The notes below the pieces were generated by a model. The model was not told the origin of the DNA, ran no database searches, and was given only the letters and a program-made list of their open reading frames with translations. DNA of 64,000 nucleotides from Halichondria panicea (Eukaryota; Porifera; Demospongiae; Suberitida; Halichondriidae): the NCBI RefSeq assembly GCF_963675165.1, contig NC_087383.1, forward strand, positions 6,843,139 to 6,907,138, given 5' to 3'. This document shows positions 19,637 to 31,600 of this stretch, piece after piece. Positions within the stretch are counted from its first letter, which is position 1. Each line of letters starts with the position of its first letter. The translations under genes and the position numbers were made by a program.

Positions 19637-22600
19637 CTGGTATATGGGTGGAAAAAACAAAGGTAAAATTATAACGCTAACAATGCATGTAAATTCGAAG
19701 TATTATTATTTTAATCAACTCAAGGACATGCATGACAATACAAACAATGCGACTAGCTATGACGAGTAATTAATACATACATGCACAAGTAATACACATT
19801 AATTAGTACAGCACGTGCACTTAATTGTGTGATTATTATGATCAGCTGTTGCTGTATAATTATGAGCAGTATACCTTCAGTGTGTGTGGTTTGAGTGACT
19901 GCTTCTCTGACTTTAGTCCCCTCACTCACTGACCAGTCCTCAATGGTTGAAGCTGCTCCAGCCACCACAGAGAGAGAGGCTGGGCGTATAATTATATAGA
20001 GAGTGTACATTTTCATACATAATTATAGTGAACATATATTTATTATTGTGCAAGGATAATTATACAAGCACTTTAATTAGCGTCACTCCACAAACCAAGT
20101 ACATGGACGTATTTGGAGGTGTTTAAATTACTCAATTTGGACTTCAGATTAAACATCCTATATACATGCACCAAGTAAAATTGTTCCAACATACATTCAG
20201 AAGTATACCTGTGCTTGGACAGTTTGGTGTTGGTGTGGTGGATGGTAGTAGATCATCACTAGTCTCCTTAGCAGCAACACCAGCCAGTTCCTATAATTAT
20301 AGAGACCAAAATTAATAATTAGCAAATCAAAACACTATATACATGAAGGCGTGTAATAATTCAATACCTCATGCAGCAAGAAAAGATTAATTGCGATGCA
20401 CACATCAACGTAACCAAGCAATCATTTCAACTCACGAGAGGGTTTCGTCCAACAAACACACTAAGTGGATCCAAAATTCTTCTCAGTGCTTCACCACTGG
20501 AATCTCCGGTGCTTTTCCAGACTTTTAGAACATCATTGAGATTATTGAACTCCTGAAATGCAGCGCTGGCATTCTCAGTAATAGCTGTGCGTACGATATC
20601 AGCCAGTCGAGGATTCTTGTTCCAACAAGTTGCAAGGGCCGAGATGAATCGATCAGACAATTCCTTGTGTGCTGGATTGAACAGAAGCTGTAGAATATTC
20701 TCACCGAGATCAGCGTACACTTCAGCTTGGAGCAGATCACTCAATCGCAAGTTCTTTGCTGTTTTAGTTGATACGACAAACATTTTTTGGTTGCTTACGC
20801 TTTTAGCGAGGGACTTGAGATCAAAGACGTGTGTATCTTCCAGAGGGTATGTCACACTGTGAGGAGGAAGGAGGGCCTCCTCAGTGACTACAGTAGAGCA
20901 TAACTCAGTGGAGGTGTCAACAACTTTCTTCATCACAGTAGAGCGCAGCTTGAAGAGATCCAGTGAAAGATGGTGAGCTTGAATCAAAACGACAACTTTT
21001 TTCTTGTCAACGACCTCCACCAAAACTTTGATACCGTCATCAGTGCTCCAGCAAACACCAGTCTTCCAGACCGAGCAGTGATGTTGTAGGGAGGGGATAT
21101 GAGCTTTGATCACCGGAGCATGACCAAGCGAGAGGGATAATCGAAGCAGAAGAACATGTAGAAATCGAGCGTCTAGAAACTGGTCCTTGTGAGAGCATGA
21201 CATCACCCAGCCAAAATGATAAGCAAGGTCGTCTCGATGCTTGAAAATCGTTTTATCAACTTCTAACTCGATGAGGGCGGGACAGAAGAGATATTTCTCG
21301 TCAGGTGTTACAGATTCTCCATCACCTCTTCGGTGCTGATTGATAAGACGGAGGACTTCCGGGTCTTCAATGGGCACAGCAAACTCAAGATAAACCAAAA
21401 ATCCAGTGAGCATGTCAGTATCCAAGTTAGGGAATTGAGCAGCCAGCTTGGAGCAAGGTACAACACCAGTACTAGTGCTTGTGGAGAGTTGACAGTGCTG
21501 ATCAAAATCTTTTGGAGCAAATATGGAGCCATTAATGTTACCTAGGAGCTCTTGTTTCTTGATGACAATGAAGCTCTTCTCTGGTGAGCTGGTGTTGTGT
21601 AGGAAGAGGATGTGACCTTTGTCATTGAGCTGAACACAGATTTCAACCAGAAGAGGAACGGTTGTCGGAATGAATGGTAGAACTTCTCTGTGGTTCTTGG
21701 AGAGAGCTTGACTGGATTCCTCTTTTATTCGTTGCTGAACTTGCTCCAGTGATAACGCAATCTCATCCTTACCAACAAGGTAAATCAGAAACATGTGTGC
21801 ATTTAAAGAAACAGCCAACGTTGATCGAATGCTGGCGCAAGCAGGGCCGACAGTGGCTCGCAGTATCTTCATGCCACTAGAGTTGGAGTAGCGATTATCC
21901 ATGGGAATGAACTTCAGCAGATCCAGGGTCGGATATCTCGAAACAGCTTCCAAAACAATCTCTTCTTTCTTTGAAATCTTCCGTTCGTCAGTTAAGCAAT
22001 CAGCATGGCTACCTACCACAATGAGTGGTGCTTTCCCCTCCATACTGGCACACTGATTGGCAATGATGCCCAACCAATAGGAGACAGAGTGAGTGGTAAA
22101 GGTGTCATCTTTATGGAGCCCTAGGACTAGGACAATAATGGGTTGACACGCATCAACTGCTGACTTGATAATGGCAGCGTGACTGCTGTAGTAGACCTCT
22201 TGACCAGCAAAGTCGCACACCAACACATCTCCAAAGACACGGCTCTTGAATAATTGAGGGATGATTCCGGCTGTTTTCTCGCTGACTCCATCGACTTCTT
22301 TAGGAGAGATGAAGATGTTGACTAGAGATGTGAGTGCAGTTGGCTCGTGTTCCATTGCTTCAATGAGAGTGCTCTTTCCTTCCCCACTGTGGCCGATAAC
22401 AAGCATCTTCACTGGGTTTTTCAGGGGATCCTTTGAAAACACTTTACCAAGAGCTTTGCGATGATAGGCATAAGCATCTTCGGCAGTAGCCCCGTGTTGC
22501 AACAAGAGTTGAATGATTTCCTTGTTCCGTGCAAGAGAGAGTGGCTTCACCTGGCCAGCTATGTGTGTGTGTTTGAGGAGGTAGCAAACTATTATTATCA

Positions 22601-25600
22601 TTGTATTAATTTTCCATTTATATTACTGAAGGACATGTTGAAACTGCTGACGTTAGTATACTACTGCATGCATGCTTGTAAATTCATGAAGCGATAATAC
22701 ATTACAATGTCATAATAATTATAGCGGGATATTAATTTTGTGCAGTTAATTTTGCTGTTAATTTTGGCTCGAGAGCCCTCAGAATAAATGTTTGTGGGTT
22801 GCTATATTCGTGTTTCAATTTCAGGAAACCACACCCACCAAGAGCTCTTTGAGTGTGAAATACCAGTGCATGAATGCGTGGGAGTATCACAGTTTTAACC
22901 CTTTCCCGGCTTTGGACGACATATGTCGTCCAGCGGACCGAGATTTTTCAAAAATTTGCTGTGCAGGCTGTGTTGGAGCTATGCACACACTGTAGGTGCC
23001 AGCACATGCGCATTGAGCTGCTCTTTCACGTGGTATTTTCAACATCTTGCTTTGAGGTACGCTTTGTGCAGTACCGTCGAAAGAAAAGTGACCGTTTGAT
23101 GATGACTTCAAGATCTTTGTAGTACAACCTCAGTGGGGCTCTAGAGCTGCTAGACAGTGAGAATATCGATGCTTATGACCTTGTAGAGTGAGAGGACAGT
23201 GACTGGGATCGTAGCTAGGTAGGAAGCTACCTCAAGCTAAAAAATAAAGAGCCTGAGGAGCCTGAAGGAGCTGGACCAAGTTTCTGGATCTGGTAAGTCT
23301 AGAGTAGCATTTGTACAACCTACTGTATTCTGATAGCTTCAGTATAGGTTTGCTTAGGCTAGTTAGTACAGCAGTGGATATCATGAGCCACCATTGAACT
23401 TGTAAACGTATGTGTAGGTGAAGAACGTTTCCCGGGAAAAGGGCGTCTGCTGATACGACCTCGCAGAGAAGTTTCGGCAGATCCTGATCGAACTATGTCA
23501 CCGTGAGAACATTGAAAACACTTACTTAGTGTCTATAGTCACTTTGTGCCTTCGTATAATAATATTATTGTTTGTGTACATAATTGTGAATGTTTGTAAA
23601 CAATCGCTAATTAGTTGGGGGTGGTCAGTTGCTAGGTAACGATGATGATGTCATGGTACCCCCGGGGTCTGGGCTACCTGTAGGAAATAGTTACGAGTGA
23701 TTTCAATGTACGGTTCATAAGATATGGATTTTTAAAGAAAAACATGTATTTATTCTGTATTATTTTGTTTTAATTAAAGCCGGGAAAGGGTTAATTTTCA
23801 TGTTAACGGCTCTGCCTTTGAAGAATGCGAAATGTTGGAACTCACGAATATTTCCCACTATACGGTACGTATACAATGGAAATCTGACTGTGACTATATA
23901 CGTTTTATACATGCACAAACTGTTCATTTGGGACATGGGTGCCTGGCCGTTATAATTATAGCTTTATTGGGAGGTGGTTTTTAACAGAGGTTCCATTGTA
24001 TTATACATGTGCCATGCAAGAATGGACTGAAATTAGCAAGTTAATGTAACTAAAATGTTTGCGAGCATCACTAATACTGGTAGGGTTTCGTAGAGAGGGA
24101 GGGCGTCTTGGGACTCTCCCCCCTAGAAATATAATGATGTTATAACAAAATATATTTTAACCCTTTAACCGCCACGGGCCACGATCGCAATAGTGACTTT
24201 TTTTTGCGAAATTCTAATTCTGTGATACTTAGGAAGTAGCTCGAACTACGCACATCCCTGTATACAAGAAGAGCTGTAGAATCACGTGCAATTTAGTCTA
24301 GAAATTTCCAAGCCACGTTGCTATGTTAAAATTTCATTAGCATCTTATCGCACGAAGTTTATAGCTATGGCTAGGTTGTTTACTTGTGCTGATGTGCTTG
24401 AACAGCTTGAGGACAGCAATGGCGATGTCTCCTCTGGTGATGACAGTGCCTATGAAGGAGAGGGGATAGTAGGATACCTCCCAAAGGCTACCAGCTTTAT
24501 GCCAGACGCTGATGAACTGTCTGGGACTGAGGACATGCATGACATGGACCTAGACGCTAGCGCTATGGACCAGGACGGTGAAAGACCAGGAGAGGGCTCA
24601 CTGTGTGACTCTGGCAAGTAGTATAGTATAGCTAGAGTATCAGTAGTGAGTATATTATAGCTAAAATAGAATTAGCAGTAATGAACAGTCTTTATTTGAG
24701 CTTGTAAATTTCATAGATCGTTCACCGATATAGTAATACATGTACGTATTGTACTTCAAATTGATATATCTTAGCACTGTTACATTCATATGATGTGAAA
24801 ATCAAGCTTAGTCAAGCCTTTATACCGTATGATAGGCTGATCGATAAAAAAAAATTTTTGGATTTTATCTCACCGCTGGCCGAGCATTTAAAATGATAAA
24901 AACGGGTGAGCGTAATAACCGTAGTTGTTATGGCAACACATGTTGCACCATTAATTTTTATTCCTTGTTGTATGGGCATTCTATTGGTATATGGTTGCTA
25001 GGCATTTTATTGCTCTGGAAACCCGATAGAGAATTTACAGACATTTCACTTCACTGTTAATTAAGAATCCGACGGTTAAAGGGTTAAAAGAAGTATTATA
25101 GCACAAGTATAAGTTGTACAACATAATTATAGGATTAATAGTTGTATAATTATTGTGCTATAATTATTATAACGTTTTCAATTATAACATTATTTTTTGA
25201 CCTGCTCTCGGGAAAGGCAACATCAAAATACTGACTGGACAAAATGGCCTTTTCTCCATATAAAATTTAATTATTATAATTATTATGATATGATCCTATG
25301 GATATACTGAAGATTATCACGTGTCTGTGCCAGTAACCAGGAGAGCTTGCAGAAGGCTACTAAAAGATTTTCAAAAAAAACAAAAAAAAAGACAAAAAAA
25401 ACGTTAATTGACAACCAGCAATCCGTTTTGAAAATGGCTGAAGGATAAACAGCATGCATGTGCTTGCTTTCTATATCATGCTCCAGTGTGCTCCAGTGTA
25501 TCAGAAGAGGAAACATGCGCCACTATAATTATAGCAGAAGAAGAGTGTGACAACCGTTTGAAGCAACTATAGAGCTTAGACAGGCAGTACAATTATATAG

Positions 25601-28600
25601 CTATACCTGATAAAAAATTGCACTATTTTCAAATTTCATCGTGTTTCGTCTGACTGACTATTACTTAGTATAACTATCTCCACTAAATCCATGCAGTAAT
25701 ACAGTTACAGGCATGCAGTGATTATGCAGTGATTGTTCCCACTCTTTTAAAACAAATTACAACCATTAAGGCAATTAAAAATCGGATTAGTTCAGGATAC
25801 AGCTTCTAGTCGACTATACAACTTGGACAATGGGCGTTTTTCTCAGAATTGCGTTCACTTTCACGAGGGAGATGACCTCTAAGGCTCCACTTTTCTTATT
25901 ATCTACGCAATTCCCCCATCATGCATCATTTACTAATACTGGCAGGGTTTCGTAGAGAGGAAGGGCGTCCTGGGACCCTCCTCCCTAGAAATATAATGAT
26001 GTCATAACAAATTGTATGTAATTAAAAGAAGTATTATAGTACATGTATAAGTTGTACAACATAGGATTAATAGTTGTATACTGCGCTATTGTATTATTAA
26101 ACCTGCTCTCTCTCTGCAGGGAAAGGCAACATAAAATTACTGACTGGACAAAATTAATAATGGCTTATTAATTTTATCTGTTATTATGACATTATCCATA
26201 GATATTATAATACTGAAGATTATCACGAGTCTGTGCCAGGATAGATAGAGTAGAAGAGGGATTGGAAACGGAAGTACCCTTGAAGTACCATCCGTGTATC
26301 TCCGCGGTTTTAATCGAGGCTTACTTTTTAACACGAGGGCTAAACATGAATAATTCATGAGAATTGTTTTGCTCTCTGTAAGAAGTCCACGAGCAGTTCT
26401 GCTGCTAAACATCAACTTTCTCTAATACTTGAGGCCATTTGGATTTGGGACACAGGACACTATTTAGTACAAAGCCTTAGCTATATCAAAGGTACTATAG
26501 GAACACAAGCATGAAAAAGCGCTGTGTATACCTCTAGCTACTTCACGACAATCGAGATTATAATTATTTTCTTTGTTTCTAATTGATACCTACTATCAGG
26601 GGGCATGTGATTCAGTAATGGGGGTAGCTCTGAGATGTATGCATTGGACACAATAAGTTTCCCGGGATTTTGCGGGAGTTATGAGGAGATACACGGATGG
26701 TCCCAGAGCCACTACGTATGACTTATTGTAAAACATCACGTGAATCACTTCCGTTTCCAATCCCTTTTCTACTCTATCTATAATTATGGTGCCAGTAAAT
26801 GCACGACTGCCTGCAAAGCACGAGTGACAGTTATACTAGGCACACGGACGAGTGATATAGTCATCAGTATCCATGGTATAAAGGTTATAGCAATCAAAAT
26901 GCAGGATGAATCTGTACACGCGACATGCGATTGTTTTGTCAACCAGAAGCAACAAAATTTACTTTCTCCCTGAAATAGATGTACAGTTCTATTTAACAAC
27001 TATAGCTATGTGTAGAGAATAACCAGTTTGGGGTAACGATCAGTTTGACCCAAAAGCGTGGAGCTTGTAGTATTGAAGATGTTAAACAGTAGAATAATAA
27101 CAGCAATAAGGTACTGTGATGGCAACTGGTGCAACAACAATACATGGTGACTTAAATACAAAACATAATTATATAGTTATGCTGGAATGGTCTAGAATAT
27201 CAGTTCTCCAGTGGTTACATCATGGCAGGAGACAGCTTCAGGAGCCATGAAACCTATGTTCCTATACATTGCACACAAAAATAATTATACAGAACAACAC
27301 CTACAGTTCATTACTTAAGTCATCATGTTTTGTTGTAGTCTCATGAATCAGCCGCCGTTCTTTTGGAACCACTGTCTGAGCACTCTTGTCATCGTTTTAT
27401 GTGCCAAGACGAAATTCCGTCTTGACCAATCAAATTGCAGAAGTCCAGTCAGGTGATGAACTTGGAGGCAGCAAAGAACTGCACTTTGCTCAACGCATTT
27501 GGATAATCATTACGCATGCATTACGCATGGTAAACACTTCATACATAGAAGCTGCTACGAAGCATAAGCAAGGCAAGCAAGGGTCCTTGGGCACAGATTT
27601 AGCACCACAGCAAAACACAAGTAGAGAGAGATGCCTTCGCTTGGCGATTTGTATAACAATTAGGAAATATGTGTGGGCGTAAGATCACGATTACATTCCA
27701 TTGGTTTTGTGAGCAATCAACATTCCATTTTGAAATGACTTCATGACAAGAGTGCTCAGACGGTGGTTCCAAAAGAACGGCGGCTGATTCATGAGACTAG
27801 TTTTGTTGTTGCACCAGTTGTATATAATAGTACCTCCATAAGGCTCCACTTGTCTTATATCTACGCAATTCCACCATCTTTAAAATGAATGCCCAGCAAT
27901 GTCACATGGCACGTGCGTGGCTGTGATACAGTGCAAGGGTATAATTATAATTATAACCTTCAACTCTCCATTATATCACCTCAGGTAATGTATGCTATAT
28001 AATTATAATATTATGCTAGATGTATGCACTGGCTAGATCGACCATACTAGACACTGGGTTAGGCCTCCATAATTATATACTCTTGCAACACCAGGGCTTC
28101 ATAGAGGGGGGGGGAACGAGCGCCCCCCCTGGCAATTGTATTGAAAATATGGGCCATAACGCACTGTGTTACGGCCTGTTACACACCAATTAACCAAACA
28201 AAGAGTGTTTTATAACAACAATAATGAGTTCTTTACGAAGCTACTTTAATTAAACTGCTAATCTTCTATGATAATTATATATACTCTTTCTGTTCCATAC
28301 GTCCACACAATTTCTTCTTCAAAGTCACTATTTCTGTATAAGTACAGAGGGCGATTCAATAAAGAGCGACCTTCATTAAGTGAGAAAGGCTTGTGTCGCT
28401 CAGGCTATGGCTTTTATCTATAGTGCATGCCATTCAACCTAGGCAATTAGATTTCTGCATTTTTTATGACATTCCTTAATAACTCTTAAGAATGAATTAA
28501 GATGCGATGTACGACAGTCTCTAAACACAACAATTTCGCAGATCCCCCAAGATACGGATATTCGCCGAGCCTCCCATTTTTCTGAAATGTTGATTTTCTC

Positions 28601-31600
28601 CCCCCTGTCAATTTTTTTCTGTATGAAGGCCTGAACACTGTTCTTCAAAGTACATCTATACACATGCAGTAAACATGGCTGTCATTTTATTATGATTATA
28701 ATGGGTGTTTATTCCAGTCCTGTCTTCTCTTCTCTGCTTCTTGACATTCCTCTTAGGCATTTTTTCACATTTTCGAAACGTATAATACTTCTGTACTGAA
28801 GAAAGAAAGGGAATCGAACTAAATAACTAATTTGCACTGTGAAACATTGTGAACGTATGATTGGCAGGAAAAGCATGAAAAGTGTAGAAACAAGAAATTC
28901 GGCGAGTGCAACTCCAATCCGTTACAACGTCATAAATATTGGCTGAGTCCAAGGTCTCTGGTTTTGAGATCCGAAGGCATGAGGCTGTAGCATCCCAAGC
29001 ATAATTATAGCGAGGGTGCTACTAAGGGCATATGATTTAGAATAGTACTAAGCAAGCTAGGCTATAATTATTAACACATTTAAAGAAGACTCTGAAACCA
29101 AGAGTTTCTACTGGGCGTTTAATCGCGAACATGCAAATTGAAACGGCAGCTGCTGATATTGGTGGGCGGGTTTGTCAAAGTTTATGGCTTCCAGTAGAAC
29201 CTAGCTGCTTGGAGAAGTAGCTAGCTCTCATACTTGACAGCTGTAACTGTTCTAACTGCATATTCTGAGGCACAAAAGTGGCTGTGAGAGCAAGCTTGAC
29301 TGTCTCCATTGATGTTCAAATGACTGTTTTGCTGTTTTTGCAGTAAGTAAATCAGTTGTTGACTGGTTGCCTAGTAATTATGGTTTATAACCAACCTCAG
29401 CCTCGGGCTACGCCCTCGGCATTGGTTGGTTATAAGCCATAATTACTAGTCAACCAGTCAATAACTATAACATATTATGCATGTACACATTAAGTCTTTT
29501 CTTCTCATCTCAGACTCATGCAGACTCAGATATATAATCATGATAGATGATTATGATTATTCTCTTCTAATTGTTGTAGATACTACTTTCTGTGCTTGAA
29601 TTCTCTCTTACTATTCTTAACTTTGCCTAATTCAACTGTACTTTTTGGCGAAAGCAAAACACGGTGAGAGGAATTATAGCACAGAGCACGCGCTTGCAAC
29701 ACTCGTTGTAAGTGTATAATAGTCTGCTAGTACTGTATAGCTTCATTGGCATTGGCGCTGCATTATCACCCGTGGTGTTTTCATTGAGCATATGCACATA
29801 GAAGGGGCAATACCAGCGAACAAAAATTCATCCAATGTGCATGGGGCTCAAACCCATGATCCTCAGATTAAGAGTCTGATGCTCTACCAGCTGAACTTGA
29901 CTTAGTAGCAGATCCAAGAAAAAGAAAAGGGGATTTCAAATTAACGAGCGTGCAGTACGAACATTTTTGGGAGTTACGCCCACTTCCGGTTACACGTTGT
30001 GCAGTAAGACTATAGGGAAAATCCCATGCATTCTCAGCCATGCAAGGTATAAGTCACATAATAGACCTGCCTATAGAGCTAGCTAGCTGCTATGAACAGT
30101 CAACTAACTAACTTATAGGTGAACCCATTGATACATCAAAACAACAGGTACAATCACTACAAAAAGCTAGGTGGTAGTTGCCCTAAAGCCATAATAGCTA
30201 GCTATAGCGTTATAATTATAATGCAGAGCTATATCTATACTAAGTATATAAAGTAGCAACACTCCATGGACGAGTTTTGCTATGCACTCTTCTGAAAATA
30301 ATATTGGGCTGCAATAGAAACTCTTGTTTGCACTTCATTGATCCTTGAGCAGCTGTAACCATAATTATATATACCTCTCCGAGCACAGTGGTGTTTCTAA
30401 GAAATGCAGCTAGTAAGGAGGGTGCTGAGAGCGAGCGCAAAAAAAAAATGTTTAATTGCTACTATAATAATTACATGCATGTATACAGGCTAGATACACT
30501 TGAATAACTCTTTGATCATCAGAACGTCCATCCTTTTTATTATATTAATAATAGCTATAACCACCACATGGGTTTCCGTATACACTCATGTTTTAATTGT
30601 TATACACTAACAATTAAGTAACTATAATAACAGTTACCAGTGCAGGCCCTATACCTCTTATCAAGGAATCAAGGCATACTGTACATACCAGTAGCTAGGT
30701 TAGCAAGGTGTTCATAAATGTACAACCTATTTAAATTGTTAGTATTTGACAACCCGGTATACAGCATGCACAAAATAATAATAATTGTATTACTATACTA
30801 ACTTACCATTAACAGCCGCATTGCATTTCATGATGAGGTACTTGATAGTGTTCAGGTGTCCCCTACTGACTGCCAGTCCCAGTGGAGTTAGTCCATCCCT
30901 GGTCACAGCTCCTATAGTGGTGCGCATGCCAGGAATTAGCCTCGAATCCAGGCCGATTAAAATACGGCTTGCATGGCCATGGTATAATATATATAGGTGT
31001 GGTCCGTCCACGCCCATGTACTATCTATTGTATGCCCATTGTGAAGATTAGCTAGCTAGCTGTGGCCCTCTATTAGGAAGGCTTATTTGCACACTATAAT
31101 TATAGTCTGAAACCAGAAGAGGCTAGCTCTCATCTACCTCTATAATGGTCGTATGGTCGGAATGTTTGAACTTATTTTCTGTACAGACCATGGAAAATCT
31201 TTAAATTTGTGCTTCCAAATTAACTAGGACAATACGACCATTGTAGAGATAGCCTCTTCTGGCTTCAGAATGATGTGCAAGCCTCCTCAACAACGGAATA
31301 GAGGGCATAAGCCACGGAGACAAAGTATTTGTAAACGAACTATTATTATAGTTATAATTAATTTTACAAAGGTTTCCTAACGTAGAACAAATCCTTAGAT
31401 TCTGGGGAACTCAGTTTGTGCATGTGCACCAATAGATACCAATAGATACCTTGGCAATAGATACCAAGCCGTATTGTAATCGGCCTGATCTCGAGGCTAT
31501 AGTCAGGAATGTACAGCACATTGTCTTAGAAACCATAACCAATGAAAACACCGCGGGTGCTGATGCCTCGTGGAGGACAGTAGTAGATCTAAATGTAAAA

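Larger units (their letters stand above)
24080..25345 (+). repeat. D repeat, copy 0 (interrupted by element B)
   Basis: Contains GGGTTTCGTAGAGAGGGAGG and CCCCCTAGAAATATAATGATG, as at 25,940 and 32,333. After element B it continues through AAGAAGTATTATAGCAC to GTCTGTGCCAGTAA at 25,335. Element B sits at the single TTAA present in the uninterrupted copies. Confidence 0.75.
25845..29112 (+). repeat. D repeat, copy 1 (3.3 kb)
   Basis: Matches 32,232-34,208 from TTCACTTTCACGAGG to CTGAAACCAAGAGTTTCTAC, with small indels. It is longer because of an inserted 549-bp MITE (26,240-26,788) and a further stretch near 27,150-27,880. The latter contains inverted AACGGCGGCTGATTCATGAG copies near 27,345 and 27,775. 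Confidence 0.85.
29690..30990 (+). repeat. ankyrin-exon duplication unit (E5)
   Basis: Shares long blocks with 36,120-36,850 plus 38,220-40,540, and with 41,350-42,360: the GCATTATCACCCGTGGTGTT block, the tRNA-Lys-like stretch, GGAGTTACGCCCACTTCCGG, CATGGACGAGTTTTGC, and the segment leading into the 105-nt ankyrin exon. Confidence 0.8.
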
